Source: Armatimonadetes bacterium UBA1398 (GTDB lineage: Bacteria; Armatimonadota; Zipacnadia; UBA1398). From it: a stretch of DNA of 64,000 nt. Location of the stretch: contig DBQI01000011.1 in assembly GCA_002305165.1 (NCBI GenBank), forward strand, positions 33,754 to 97,753, in the 5' to 3' direction. The notes below the pieces were generated by a model that did no database searches, had not been told where the DNA came from, and saw only the letters and a program-made list of their open reading frames with translations. Below are positions 23,747-32,227 of the stretch, piece after piece (the stretch's first letter is position 1; every line of letters begins with the position of its first letter). Both the position numbers and the translations under genes were made by a program.

Positions 23747-25813
23747 ATGGAGCAGCCAACGGTCTCCGAAGCTGAGATCGAAGCACAGGGACACACCCGC
23801 GGGGTCTCGTCAGTGCTGGCCGCCGCGACTCGCGGGGTCACCCTGCGGTCGCTTCTGATCACCGGCATCCTAGTTCCCATCAACGACTGGTGGCTCTTCC
23901 AGATGCAGGACGTGTGGGCCGTCGGGAACCCCACGATCCTGTCGCTCTACTTCAACGTCGTGTTCATCCTCGCGGTGCTCACCGTTCTCAACTCGGTCGT
24001 CCGACGGTTCGCGCCGATCTTGGCTCTGGCCCAGGCCGAGCTCCTCGTCATCTACACCCTGCTGTCGATCACCACGTCCTGCGCCGCCTATGACTTCCTG
24101 CACTGGATCCCGCCGGCGATGGCGGGGGTAGCCTATCCGACCCACGGCGTGACCGTCGCGAACCGGTGGGAGGAGATCTTCTTCCACCACCTGCCGCTAG
24201 ATATGACCGTCCGCGACCAGTACAGCCTGAAGTACATGCACGAGGGCGGGGTGAGGTTTTACAGCGATCCGGCCTTCTGGCGCCCTTGGGTGCGGCCGGC
24301 GCTCCTGTGGATCCTCACGCTCTGCCTGCTCTGGGCGGGGCCCTTGGGGCTCGCGGTCCTGTTCCGGCGGCGCTGGATCGAGGTGGAGCGGCTCACCTTC
24401 CCCATCGTGCAGCTCCCCTTCGAGATGACCCGCGAGACGCCGACGCTCTTCAAGCAGAAGGTGCTTTGGACGGCCTTCTCTATCGCCTTCGTGATCAACC
24501 TGATGAACGGCCTGAAGGTCATCAAGCCCATCTTCCCAGCCATCCCCGTGAAGGTGGGGTGGGATCCCGGGGGTGGGAGGAGCTTCGACATCAGTCGGGG
24601 GATCCTGGACTCACCGTGGAACGCGGCGACCAGTATCAGCATCGCCTTCTACCCGATGATAATCGGGTTCGGGCTGCTGATCCCCACGGAGCTGTCGATC
24701 TCGTGCGTCGTCTTCTTCTTCCTGTTCAAGGCGCAACTGGTGGCTACGCGGTGGCTGGGGTACCAGGGCAAGCCCGAGTTCCCCTTCCTCAAGGAGCAGT
24801 CGCTGGGCGGCTATCTGGGCATCCTCATCTTCAGCCTATGGGTGGGCCGGCAGTACTACGCCGATCTGGCGCGGCGGGTGCTCAAGCGTGACCCGGAGCG
24901 GGACAGCCAGGAGCCCGTCTCCTATCGGACCGCGGCGTTGCTCTTCCTAGGATGCTTCGCGGCGCTGGTCGTGCTCGCCATGAGCCTGGGGCCCACGGGC
25001 CTCAAGTTCGGCGCGGGCATGATCTGGTGGCAAGCGATCTTCCACTGGGGGATGTACTTCGTGCTGACCCTGGTCTGCGGCCGGATTCGGGCCGAGATGG
25101 GCCTGCCGGTGCATGAGATCGAGCGCCTGGGCCCCACGGTGCTCCTGGGCAACGTGTTCGGGGTCATCACGGGGGGCAAGGTGAGCCAGGCCCGCGTGCG
25201 GAGCCTTACGGTGGCGAGCCTGTTCTTCCCCCTCAGTCGTGGCATGCGGTCCATCGCCTTCCCTCACCAGGTCGAGGGCATGAAGCTCATGGATCGCGCC
25301 GGGGGGAGCCAGTCACGGCTGTTCAAAGCGATGCTGGGCACCCTAGTGGTCGGGATGTTCGTGGCTTGGGCCATCTACCTTCCGACCATGTATCACTATG
25401 GCGCCGCAGCGAAGATGCGGCAGTACACGGGCTGGCATACCGGCGAGACCTGGGGCCAACTCGTGAACTGGATCGAGGCGCCCCAAGGAGTGGCTTGGCA
25501 CCGGATCATCCCGACGATCATCGGGTTCGTCGCCTACTTCATCCTCATGAGCGTGAAGATGCGGTTCTCGTGGTGGCCTCTCCACCCCATCGGCCTGGCG
25601 CTGTCCTCGACCTGGTACATGCACCACATGTGGTGCCCCTTCCTCATCGCGTGGACCGTGAAGGTCCTCGCCACCCGCTACGGTGGACATGGGGGAACGC
25701 GGGCCCTGGCGCCCATCGCGTATGGTCTGATCCTGGGCGATGTGATCAGCGGGTGCGGCTGGACGATCTACGGCGCTATCACCCAGAAGGAAGTCTACGC
25801 GTTCTGGAACTAG
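23747..25813 (+). CDS. DUF6785-family polytopic membrane protein
   Basis: 688 residues with about a dozen membrane segments, for example LLITGILVPINDWWLF, NVVFILAVLTVLNSVV, LLWILTLCLLWAGPLGLAV and IIPTIIGFVAYFILMSV. The pattern (NDWWLFQMQDVWAVGNPT near the start, HPIGLALSSTWYMHHMW near the end) is that of the DUF6785/DUF6784 proteins found with secreted glycosidases in Planctomycetes- and Armatimonadota-like genomes. Function is not established; a transporter resembling oligopeptide or sugar permeases is plausible. The DUF4091 gene follows by 27 nt, implying cotranscription. Confidence 0.7.
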   Translation: MEQPTVSEAEIEAQGHTRGVSSVLAAATRGVTLRSLLITGILVPINDWWLFQMQDVWAVGNPTILSLYFNVVFILAVLTVLNSVVRRFAPILALAQAELLVIYTLLSITTSCAAYDFLHWIPPAMAGVAYPTHGVTVANRWEEIFFHHLPLDMTVRDQYSLKYMHEGGVRFYSDPAFWRPWVRPALLWILTLCLLWAGPLGLAVLFRRRWIEVERLTFPIVQLPFEMTRETPTLFKQKVLWTAFSIAFVINLMNGLKVIKPIFPAIPVKVGWDPGGGRSFDISRGILDSPWNAATSISIAFYPMIIGFGLLIPTELSISCVVFFFLFKAQLVATRWLGYQGKPEFPFLKEQSLGGYLGILIFSLWVGRQYYADLARRVLKRDPERDSQEPVSYRTAALLFLGCFAALVVLAMSLGPTGLKFGAGMIWWQAIFHWGMYFVLTLVCGRIRAEMGLPVHEIERLGPTVLLGNVFGVITGGKVSQARVRSLTVASLFFPLSRGMRSIAFPHQVEGMKLMDRAGGSQSRLFKAMLGTLVVGMFVAWAIYLPTMYHYGAAAKMRQYTGWHTGETWGQLVNWIEAPQGVAWHRIIPTIIGFVAYFILMSVKMRFSWWPLHPIGLALSSTWYMHHMWCPFLIAWTVKVLATRYGGHGGTRALAPIAYGLILGDVISGCGWTIYGAITQKEVYAFWN

Positions 25814-25840
25814 CTCCTCTGCAGAAGGGGGACGGGTCCC

Positions 25841-28591
25841 ATGGGCCTGGTCGTCTTCGTAGGCGTTCTATTGGCCCCCGTCGCCGCACAGCCGGAGATG
25901 GTTCGGGTCGAGGTCGTCGCGGACACGAACCTCAGCCAGTACCCCTCGGAGCGCGGGCTGAACTACGGGCAGTCCAGCGCCCTGCGGGTCAAGGGCATCG
26001 AGATGTTCGCCCTCATGGACTTCGACCCGGAGCCCTTGGGCGAGGTGGCCGTCGAGCGGGCGGTGCTGCGGTTTCGGGCAGCGCGGGACGACCATAAGCT
26101 GCGCACCCTCGGCTTCTATACCGTCGCCGCGCCTTGGGTCGAGGGGACGGGGCGCGCGGAGGAGGGGATGGGCGCCACGTGGCTCTCGCCCGATGGCTCC
26201 GGCGCGCTGTGGGGCCCCGGACCGGACTTTCTCGCCGTCAGCTTCACCCACGGCCACACGCGGGTCGCCTATGCCGAGGTTCGGGAACTGGGCGACCGCT
26301 GGCTCGAAGCGGACGTGGACCCCGATCTCATCCACGCGGTGATGGCGGGGGCCTCGCACGGACTGCTCATCGCCGACGAGACGGGCCAGACCCGAGCGAA
26401 CAATGACATCCACTCCCGCGAGCAAAGCGGCTCCGAGCCGTACCTCCTCGTGACACTCGGCGCGGAGCCTCGCGAGGGCCCGGTCCCGGCGCCGGGTGAC
26501 CTCGCCGTGGCGCCCCTGCCGGAGAAGGCGACGCCGCAGAACGGGGCCGCCGCGGTCTCCTGGTCGCCCGTGGAGGGGGCCTTCGCCTACCGGTGCTGGA
26601 TCGGCGACACCGAGGCGCCGAGGTGGCTCGTGCCGTGGCCGGAGCCAGGCGCCGAGCCTCGCGTCATCCTCACGGGGCTCGAACCCGAGGCCTCCGTCAG
26701 GGTAACCGTCGCCGCAGTGGACCGCCTGGGGCGCATGGGGCCGTCGGCTCACGGGGAGGGGCAAGCGTCGGAGGCGCGGCCGACAGGGCTCGCGCTGCCC
26801 GCGCCGTCGCCGGAGGCCCCGCCGCCGGCCCTCGTTCAGGCCGCGAGATTCGGTGTCAGCACGGGCTCGCTGCTCGCGAAGGTGGATCCCACGCGGGCCC
26901 CGGAACTGCCCGCCGAGGGGATCCGGCTGCAGGCCGCCAGGAATGAGTTCGTGGCGGCGACGCTGGTGATCGACGCCCCGGGCGGGACGCTCGCGGAGGT
27001 CGAGGTGACAGCGACGCCGCCCAGGTGCGAGGCCGGCGCTCTGCCCGCGCCCGCGCTCTACCGGCTGTGGTATCTGAACGACGGCGGCTGGGCGCCCGAG
27101 GTCTGCGTCCCGCTGCAGGGGCCGCTGGAGATCCCCGCCGCCGACAACGGCGTCCCCGGGCAGCGGAACCAGTCGCTGCTCGTCGAGTTCTACGTGCCCC
27201 ACGCCGCCGCGCCGGGCCGGTATCAGGGGGAGGTCGCGGTATCGGCGGAGGGAGAGGCCATCCGGGCGCCAGTCGAGGTGATCGTGGGAAGCCCGTCGCT
27301 GCCCGATGATCTCGGCTTTGTGCTCGAGCTGAACTCCTACGGCGACGTGGCGGGCCAGTACGGCGTGGCGAGCGGGAGTCCGGAGTACGTCGCCATCGAG
27401 CGGGAGTACCACCGCGCGGCCCACCGCCACCGGGCGAACTGGGATCCGCTGCCGTATAGCCAGGCGGGGGCTGTGATCGCGGGCGGCGCGCCGCCGCTCG
27501 AAGGGGAGGGACCAGACAGGCGGGTCGCCGACTGGTCGGCGTGGGACGCGCGGTACGGACCGCTCCTGGATGGCAGCGCCTTCGCGGACCTGCCACGAGC
27601 GGGCGTGCCCGTGCACAGCCTGTACCTGCCCTTCAACGAGAACTGGCCCTCGTCGATGGCGCTCTACCGTGCCCATGTAGACGAGCCCGCCTACCCGGAC
27701 ATGCTCACCGAGCACGCGCTCACGGCGCCGCCCATCGCCGAGGCCTTCGAGCCCCCCTATGCCCAGGAGTTCGCGGCGGTCGTGGCCTCGTTCGCGGCGC
27801 ATGTGGCCGAGCGCGGGTGGAACCGGTCGTGGCTGCATTTCTACATGAACAACAAGTACGACTTCCGCAACCCGGAGCAGGGCGGGCGAGGCAGCTCCTG
27901 GTGGCTGCTCGATGAACCCATGCACCGCGACGACTGGCTGGCCCTGCGGTTCTACGCGGACCTGTTTCACGCCGGCGCGCCGCAAGCCGGTCCGCCGCTA
28001 ATCAGCCGCGGGGACATCTCGCGGCCGCAATGGCAGCCACGCTGGATGGACGGGGCCTTCGACCTCATCTGCACGGCGAGGGAGCTATTCGAGCACCACG
28101 CGCTCTGCATGGGAATCGCTGAGCGAGCGGAGGAAGCGGGCCAGCCGGTGACCTTCTGGCACTACGGGACGGCGAATGCCGTGGGGCGGCCGAACGCCGA
28201 GGCCGTCGCCTGGCCCTGGGCGGCCTTCCTGGCTGGCGCTGACGGCATCCTGCCGTGGAACACCATCGGCTCGGACGCGAACTTCACCGAGCCGGCGGAT
28301 ACCGCGATCCTCTACCCGGGCCGCCGATTCGGGATCGAGGGTCCCGTGGTTAGCCTGCGGCTCAAGGCGATGCTCCGGGGCGCTCAGGACGTGGAGCTGC
28401 TGCGCCTGCTGGCCGAGCGGACGGGTGTTGACCGCAGGGAGCTGCGGTCGGTGTTCGGCCGCCTGGTGACGGGCACGACGGCGCAGGCCTATGCCGAGGA
28501 TGCGGGGCGGATCGAGTTCGGGCCGCTGACGGAGCAGGCGTTGGACGATGCGCGGAGCGCGGTTCGGGCGGCACTGGAGGCGGCGAGCTAA
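25841..28591 (+). CDS. Secreted DUF4091 glycosidase-like protein with DNRLRE and Fn3 modules
   Basis: 916 residues with a short signal peptide (ending about residue 17). Residues 20-205 match the DNRLRE/CBM96-type module pattern (VVADTNLSQYPSERGLNYG, FALMDFDPEPLG), residues 225-310 a fibronectin type III-like domain, and 340 onward a beta domain followed by a glycoside-hydrolase-like barrel of the DUF4091 type (SWWLLDEPMHRDDWLALRFY, FWHYGTANAVGRPNAEAV, LPWNTIGSD). The conserved DEP is a candidate catalytic acid. It likely acts outside the cell on complex glycans. The stop codon overlaps the convergent neighbour's stop by 3 nt. Confidence 0.7.
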   Translation: MGLVVFVGVLLAPVAAQPEMVRVEVVADTNLSQYPSERGLNYGQSSALRVKGIEMFALMDFDPEPLGEVAVERAVLRFRAARDDHKLRTLGFYTVAAPWVEGTGRAEEGMGATWLSPDGSGALWGPGPDFLAVSFTHGHTRVAYAEVRELGDRWLEADVDPDLIHAVMAGASHGLLIADETGQTRANNDIHSREQSGSEPYLLVTLGAEPREGPVPAPGDLAVAPLPEKATPQNGAAAVSWSPVEGAFAYRCWIGDTEAPRWLVPWPEPGAEPRVILTGLEPEASVRVTVAAVDRLGRMGPSAHGEGQASEARPTGLALPAPSPEAPPPALVQAARFGVSTGSLLAKVDPTRAPELPAEGIRLQAARNEFVAATLVIDAPGGTLAEVEVTATPPRCEAGALPAPALYRLWYLNDGGWAPEVCVPLQGPLEIPAADNGVPGQRNQSLLVEFYVPHAAAPGRYQGEVAVSAEGEAIRAPVEVIVGSPSLPDDLGFVLELNSYGDVAGQYGVASGSPEYVAIEREYHRAAHRHRANWDPLPYSQAGAVIAGGAPPLEGEGPDRRVADWSAWDARYGPLLDGSAFADLPRAGVPVHSLYLPFNENWPSSMALYRAHVDEPAYPDMLTEHALTAPPIAEAFEPPYAQEFAAVVASFAAHVAERGWNRSWLHFYMNNKYDFRNPEQGGRGSSWWLLDEPMHRDDWLALRFYADLFHAGAPQAGPPLISRGDISRPQWQPRWMDGAFDLICTARELFEHHALCMGIAERAEEAGQPVTFWHYGTANAVGRPNAEAVAWPWAAFLAGADGILPWNTIGSDANFTEPADTAILYPGRRFGIEGPVVSLRLKAMLRGAQDVELLRLLAERTGVDRRELRSVFGRLVTGTTAQAYAEDAGRIEFGPLTEQALDDARSAVRAALEAAS

Positions 28592-29499
28592 CGCGTGCCG
28601 GGACGAGCCTCCGGCTGCGCGTCCTCGTCGGGCGCCTGCTCGGGTAACTCTTCGATCAGCACCGCGGGTCCGGCGCAGGCGAGCGTGACCTGCCACCCCC
28701 ACTCAGCGCGGACGCAGAGCAAATGAAGGTCGGAGTAGGCCTCGGGCCCATACACCGTCGCTCGCGCCATGGCGATGCCGGGAAGAACGCTGGCGCGGAT
28801 GTCTCGCGGGTCGAGGTCGAGGGGGTCGCCGGGCGGGGGGAAGTCCGACGAGCGGGCATACAGCGCGAAGGCCGCGGTGGAGCCATCGAGGTACATGAAG
28901 GGCGCCCGGAGGCCGCTGAACTCCTGGGGTCCCGTCGTCGTGAGCATCTTCACGAAGCTCCCCAGCAGCGCCGATACGACATCCCTGTCGCTCAGCGGAC
29001 GCGGCGCGTCGGGGTCGCGCTCCTCCTCGGAGGGCGGGGCGAGCGGGGTCGCGGGGGCGAGGCCGAGGGCCTTCACCATCCAGACCTCGCCCGGCCGATG
29101 GAGAACCGCGAAGGCGACGGCGCGGACGCGCGGCTCATCGGCGGGACCGTAGACGAACTCGGCGACGGCGGCGTCACCCAGGAGGTGGATCTCGGCGTCG
29201 GAGAGGATGAGGAGGGGCTCGCCGCCAGGCGCAAGCTCGGAGGCGCTCTCGAACACCGCCATGCCCGGCTCGTCACCGCCCTTGAGAACAATGAAGGGGT
29301 AGGAGATGCCGTCGAAGGCGATGATGCCCGCCTCGGTGATGGAGGCTACCAGCTCCTCGAGGCGGTCCAGAATCTCCTCCTGGTTGGCCACATCGGAGTT
29401 GCGTGCCGGGTCGGCGCGGCCGTCCTGGGCGCTGGCGGCGATGGGCCAAAGAGCCATCGGGCAGGCCAGGAGAAGCGCAAGAGCGAGTCGACGGGACAC
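28588..29499 (-). CDS. Secreted or periplasmic protein of unknown function
   Basis: 303 residues. GTG 29499 is chosen because AGGAGG lies exactly 8 nt upstream and the resulting N-terminus MSRRLALALL...PIAASAQ is a textbook signal peptide cleaved after ASA (24); ATG 29529 would bury the signal. The mature protein looks like two repeats of one alpha/beta fold: DAAVAEFVYGPADEPRVRAVAFAVLHRPGEVW and the later GPEAYSDLHLLCVRAEWGW, similar to NTF2-like or Tim44-like domains. A Pro/Glu-rich tail ends it. Function unknown. Confidence 0.65.
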   Translation of the reverse strand: MSRRLALALLLACPMALWPIAASAQDGRADPARNSDVANQEEILDRLEELVASITEAGIIAFDGISYPFIVLKGGDEPGMAVFESASELAPGGEPLLILSDAEIHLLGDAAVAEFVYGPADEPRVRAVAFAVLHRPGEVWMVKALGLAPATPLAPPSEEERDPDAPRPLSDRDVVSALLGSFVKMLTTTGPQEFSGLRAPFMYLDGSTAAFALYARSSDFPPPGDPLDLDPRDIRASVLPGIAMARATVYGPEAYSDLHLLCVRAEWGWQVTLACAGPAVLIEELPEQAPDEDAQPEARPGTR

Positions 29500-29507
29500 A
29501 GCAGCAA

Positions 29508-29513
29508 CCTCCT
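29508..29513 (-). promoter_or_regulatory. Shine-Dalgarno deciding the 29499 start
   Basis: AGGAGG on the minus strand, 8 nt before GTG 29499. It sits inside the longer frame from ATG 29529, which has no SD of its own. Confidence 0.6.
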
Positions 29514-29555
29514 GGATGAACTGACGCATGAACGGCGCCCGGGTTTGCGTGGGAA

Positions 29556-30290
29556 TCACGCAGGGACGGGATGGGGCCGGGCGATGACCGGGGCGCGGAT
29601 GCCCCCGAAGAGGCGCCGGCAGTCCCGGTGGGAGTACCGCAGAAAGCTCGTCACCTCGGGCCACTCCCCGCCAGACGCCGTCAGGTAGCGCTCGGTGAGG
29701 CCCTCGATCGTCTCGTCGTACGCCTCCCGAGAGGGCCCGTGCGCCCACCGTCGTCCGGGAAACCGGCGCAGGTCTCCATCGAACTCTGGCGAGATGTGAT
29801 AGAGCTCGTGGATGATCGTGTGGAGCTTCCGTCGTTGGGGCAGGTCGAAGAACCGGGGCGCGAGGAGGTAGATCAGGTAGAGGGCCTCGCGCCCCTGCAG
29901 ATCCACCGGGGGCATGGTGTAGGTGCGCCGGCCATGCTTTTTGGTGACGGCGCCGCCCTCGAAACGCAGGGGCACGATGAAGGCGTACGTGCCCGATCCG
30001 CGGCGGTTGCGGGCGAAGGAGAGGGAGAAACCCACCTGCCCGGCGTCGATGTGGCTAAGCACGGGCACCTTGGCGCAGATGTCCGTGGAGAGGTCGTGGA
30101 GGCAGCGCGCCAGAGGGAGCCCCTCGCTCCACTCCGCGTCTCGCTCGACCGGACGGGGCCGGGGCAGCGCGATGGGTGAGCGCGCGCCCCAGTCCAGGTC
30201 CAGGGTAAGCTGCACGGCCGATCCAGATGGCGGGGGCTTGGCGCCCGAGCTCCGACGGCTAGATGAATCGACGCACACGCATCGCATCAT
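29556..30290 (-). CDS. Putative zinc metallopeptidase (HELYH motif, PhageMetallopep-like)
   Basis: Up to 244 residues. The motif HELYH (161-165) in LHTIIHELYHISPEFDGDLR is a zincin HExxH site, followed by the conserved HISPEFDG context seen in putative phage-type metallopeptidases. A second conserved-looking segment is YLIYLLAPRFFDLP just before it. No signal peptide, so cytoplasmic. ATG 30290 overlaps the end of glutamate dehydrogenase by 32 nt; GTG 30215 is an alternative since the first 25 residues look unstructured. No phage genes are nearby. Substrate unknown; a DNA-binding-linked or protein-processing role is possible. Confidence 0.6.
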   Translation of the reverse strand: MMRCVCVDSSSRRSSGAKPPPSGSAVQLTLDLDWGARSPIALPRPRPVERDAEWSEGLPLARCLHDLSTDICAKVPVLSHIDAGQVGFSLSFARNRRGSGTYAFIVPLRFEGGAVTKKHGRRTYTMPPVDLQGREALYLIYLLAPRFFDLPQRRKLHTIIHELYHISPEFDGDLRRFPGRRWAHGPSREAYDETIEGLTERYLTASGGEWPEVTSFLRYSHRDCRRLFGGIRAPVIARPHPVPA

Positions 30291-31581
30291 ACACGCGCCT
30301 TATCGCTAGCTCCGTGGCAGCCTCCACTAGGCTGACTCCGTGCTCCAGGGCCAGGGCCTCTGCCCGTTCCACCGCCGTCTCGATGCGGTTCGTGACGCTG
30401 TCGAGAACGACCTCGCGCTCGATGGCCGCCGCCGACAGGGCCTTGGAGAACTCCTCCATGCTGGCGACGACCCCGCCGGAGTTCGCAATGATGTCGGGGA
30501 TGACGGGGATGCCACGCTCGTGAAGTGGCGCGACTCCGGACGCCGCCACCGGCATGTTAGCGCCCTCCACGATCGCCCCGCAGCGGAGCCGCGGCACGGT
30601 GCGGTCGGTAATGCACCCGCCGATGGCCGCGGGGAGGAACACATCACATTCCACGTCGTAGATCTGGTCGAGTTCCATGGGAGCCGCTCCTGGGAAGCCG
30701 GCCACCGAACCCGTCTCCAGGGTATACTCGCGGAGCCCTTCGACATCCAGACCCGCCGGATCGTAGACGCCGCCCAGAATATCGGTCACGGCGACCATGC
30801 GCGCGCCCTCACGGGCGATGAAACTCGCCGCGTAGGAGCCGACGTTTCCGAAGCCCTGAACGGCGAAGGTGCAGTCCTTCGGCTCCCGGCCCTGCTTCTG
30901 CCAGAGGCGCGTCGTCGCTCGGGAGATCCCCCAGCCCGTGGCCTCGCGCCGCCCCGGCAGCCAACCCTGCACGTTCTGGGGCTTGCCGGTTACTGAGGCG
31001 GGATCGCGCGTCACGTTGAAGATCATCGCCATGTGGTCGGGCGAGGTGCCCATGTCCGGAGCGGGGATGTACTCGTGGCGCTCGAAGAGGGGCCGGAACC
31101 GGGCGGCGTAGCGCTCCATGAGGGCGAGGGTGATGTCCAGCTCGAAGCCACGGTCGCGGTCGCGGACGCAGTCCTTGCCATGAAGGGCGTAGATGGCGGG
31201 CCAGTCGACGCGGATCCCCGTCTTCCCGCCCCCGAACTCCGTGCCAGTGACGGCGCATTTCAGAGTCATCAGCCGGGCGAGTTCGAGGGTCTCGTAAATG
31301 TCCACATCGCCGGCCAGCCGCACGCCGCCCTTGTAAGGCCCGCAGGCCATGTTATGGAGGGCCACGACGCACCAGAAGTTGAGGACTCTGCGCCCGGACG
31401 AAACGGAGAGTCTGGCAACGCGCATCTCGGCCGGAGCGATCAGCTCCTGGATCTCTTGCGAAGAGAGGCCCATGCGCTTGCCGGCGCTGGTGATCATGAG
31501 GGTCGATCGAGTCTCGGGTAGTGCGCTGTGCAGAACCTGCTCCACACCTGTGGGGCCGAAAGCCGGAGAGGAATCCTCCAC
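30259..31581 (-). CDS. gdhA: Glu/Leu/Phe/Val dehydrogenase family protein, probable glutamate dehydrogenase
   Basis: 440 residues. Substrate-site lysines lie in GPYKGGVRL (Lys84), LMTLKCA (Lys108) and FGGGKTGI (Lys120, catalytic), and the dinucleotide fold has QGFGNVG at 242-248. C-terminal ANSGGVVASMEEFSKAL matches the family. It interconverts glutamate and 2-oxoglutarate with NAD(P); leucine or phenylalanine specificity cannot be excluded. Start is GTG 31581, 14 nt after the Arg-rich protein gene, and the metallopeptidase gene overlaps its end, so the three probably form one operon. Confidence 0.9.
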   Translation of the reverse strand: MEDSSPAFGPTGVEQVLHSALPETRSTLMITSAGKRMGLSSQEIQELIAPAEMRVARLSVSSGRRVLNFWCVVALHNMACGPYKGGVRLAGDVDIYETLELARLMTLKCAVTGTEFGGGKTGIRVDWPAIYALHGKDCVRDRDRGFELDITLALMERYAARFRPLFERHEYIPAPDMGTSPDHMAMIFNVTRDPASVTGKPQNVQGWLPGRREATGWGISRATTRLWQKQGREPKDCTFAVQGFGNVGSYAASFIAREGARMVAVTDILGGVYDPAGLDVEGLREYTLETGSVAGFPGAAPMELDQIYDVECDVFLPAAIGGCITDRTVPRLRCGAIVEGANMPVAASGVAPLHERGIPVIPDIIANSGGVVASMEEFSKALSAAAIEREVVLDSVTNRIETAVERAEALALEHGVSLVEAATELAIRRVYDAMRVRRFI

Positions 31582-31595
31582 GAAAAAGTCACCGC

Positions 31596-32126
31596 CTACT
31601 GAGTGGTATCGGAGTCAGGCTTACGCCGACCCCCTCCCCGTCCTCTTCGGCGGTTCCTGCCCCCACGCCTTCGTCCTGACTTCTTTCTCTCGGTAGAGCC
31701 GCCCTGTAGGGCGGGAGCCTCCCCCTCGGAGAGCTCGTCGGAGGCGGCATCCTGGACGTCCGGGGCGGGGGCCTCGGCGGCGCGTTTGGGGGCGCGTCGC
31801 GCCCGTCGGCTGCGGGAGCTCTCAGCGGGCGCAGCCGGCGCTCCGGCGGCGGCGCCCTCCTCGGTCTGAGCCGCGTCGCCTTTGTCACGCATGGTCACGC
31901 TGAGCCGGGAGGGCTTCTTGGTCCGGCCATTGCGTCGGTTGGAGCGTTCGTTCCTGGGCTTGACGGTCACTTGACCCCATTTGTCGGCTTCAGCGATCGC
32001 GTCGGGGTCAGGGGGGGTGCCGGGAAGCCGGCCGCATAGGAGGGTTCGGTTCACCTCGACGGCCTCGGGACACGACTCACACCTGAAGGCGGCGATGTCT
32101 CGCCAGACCTTTCGACACCAGATCAT
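31596..32126 (-). CDS. Small protein with Cys-containing N-terminus and Arg/Gly-rich tail
   Basis: 176 residues. The N-terminal 45 residues have Cys4, Cys16, Cys19 (FRCESCPEA) and Cys31, possibly a zinc ribbon. The rest is disordered, rich in Ala/Glu/Pro and then strongly basic, ending in RRRGGRNRRRGRGGGRR, an RGG-like tail typical of RNA- or nucleic-acid-binding proteins. GGAGGGAGG lies about 12 nt before the ATG, and a perfect TATAAT lies about 40 nt upstream. Leads the gdhA operon. No known family recognised. Confidence 0.6.
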   Translation of the reverse strand: MIWCRKVWRDIAAFRCESCPEAVEVNRTLLCGRLPGTPPDPDAIAEADKWGQVTVKPRNERSNRRNGRTKKPSRLSVTMRDKGDAAQTEEGAAAGAPAAPAESSRSRRARRAPKRAAEAPAPDVQDAASDELSEGEAPALQGGSTERKKSGRRRGGRNRRRGRGGGRRKPDSDTTQ

Positions 32127-32164
32127 GTTCTGTGCGAGTCCTCCCTCCGCGACGTCCTGTCCCG

Positions 32165-32170
32165 ATTATA
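32165..32170 (-). promoter_or_regulatory. Candidate -10 element TATAAT
   Basis: Perfect TATAAT on the minus strand, 39 nt before the ATG at 32126 and directly abutting the terminator hairpin 32173-32201. No matching TTGACA-like -35 is obvious because the hairpin occupies that position, so strength is uncertain. Confidence 0.4.
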
Positions 32171-32172
32171 GC

Positions 32173-32201
32173 ACGGGACCGGGCGAGGAGCCCGGTCCCG
32201 T
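32173..32201 (-). terminator. Hairpin terminator after the TolB-like gene
   Basis: A perfect 12-bp inverted repeat (ACGGGACCGGGC at 32173-32184, partner 32190-32201) with a 5-nt loop, 27 nt beyond the minus-strand stop at 32228. Not followed by a U tract. Confidence 0.65.
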
Positions 32202-32227
32202 CGTCGATCTGGGCCGTGTCGGAGCGT

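Noticed and set aside
25868..27985. 705-codon minus-strand open frame opposite the DUF4091 gene
   Set aside because: Antisense shadow; Arg/His/Pro-rich translation without motifs.
29556..30290. Prophage remnant suggested by a phage-type metallopeptidase
   Set aside because: No structural, lysis or integration genes nearby; flanked by metabolic genes.
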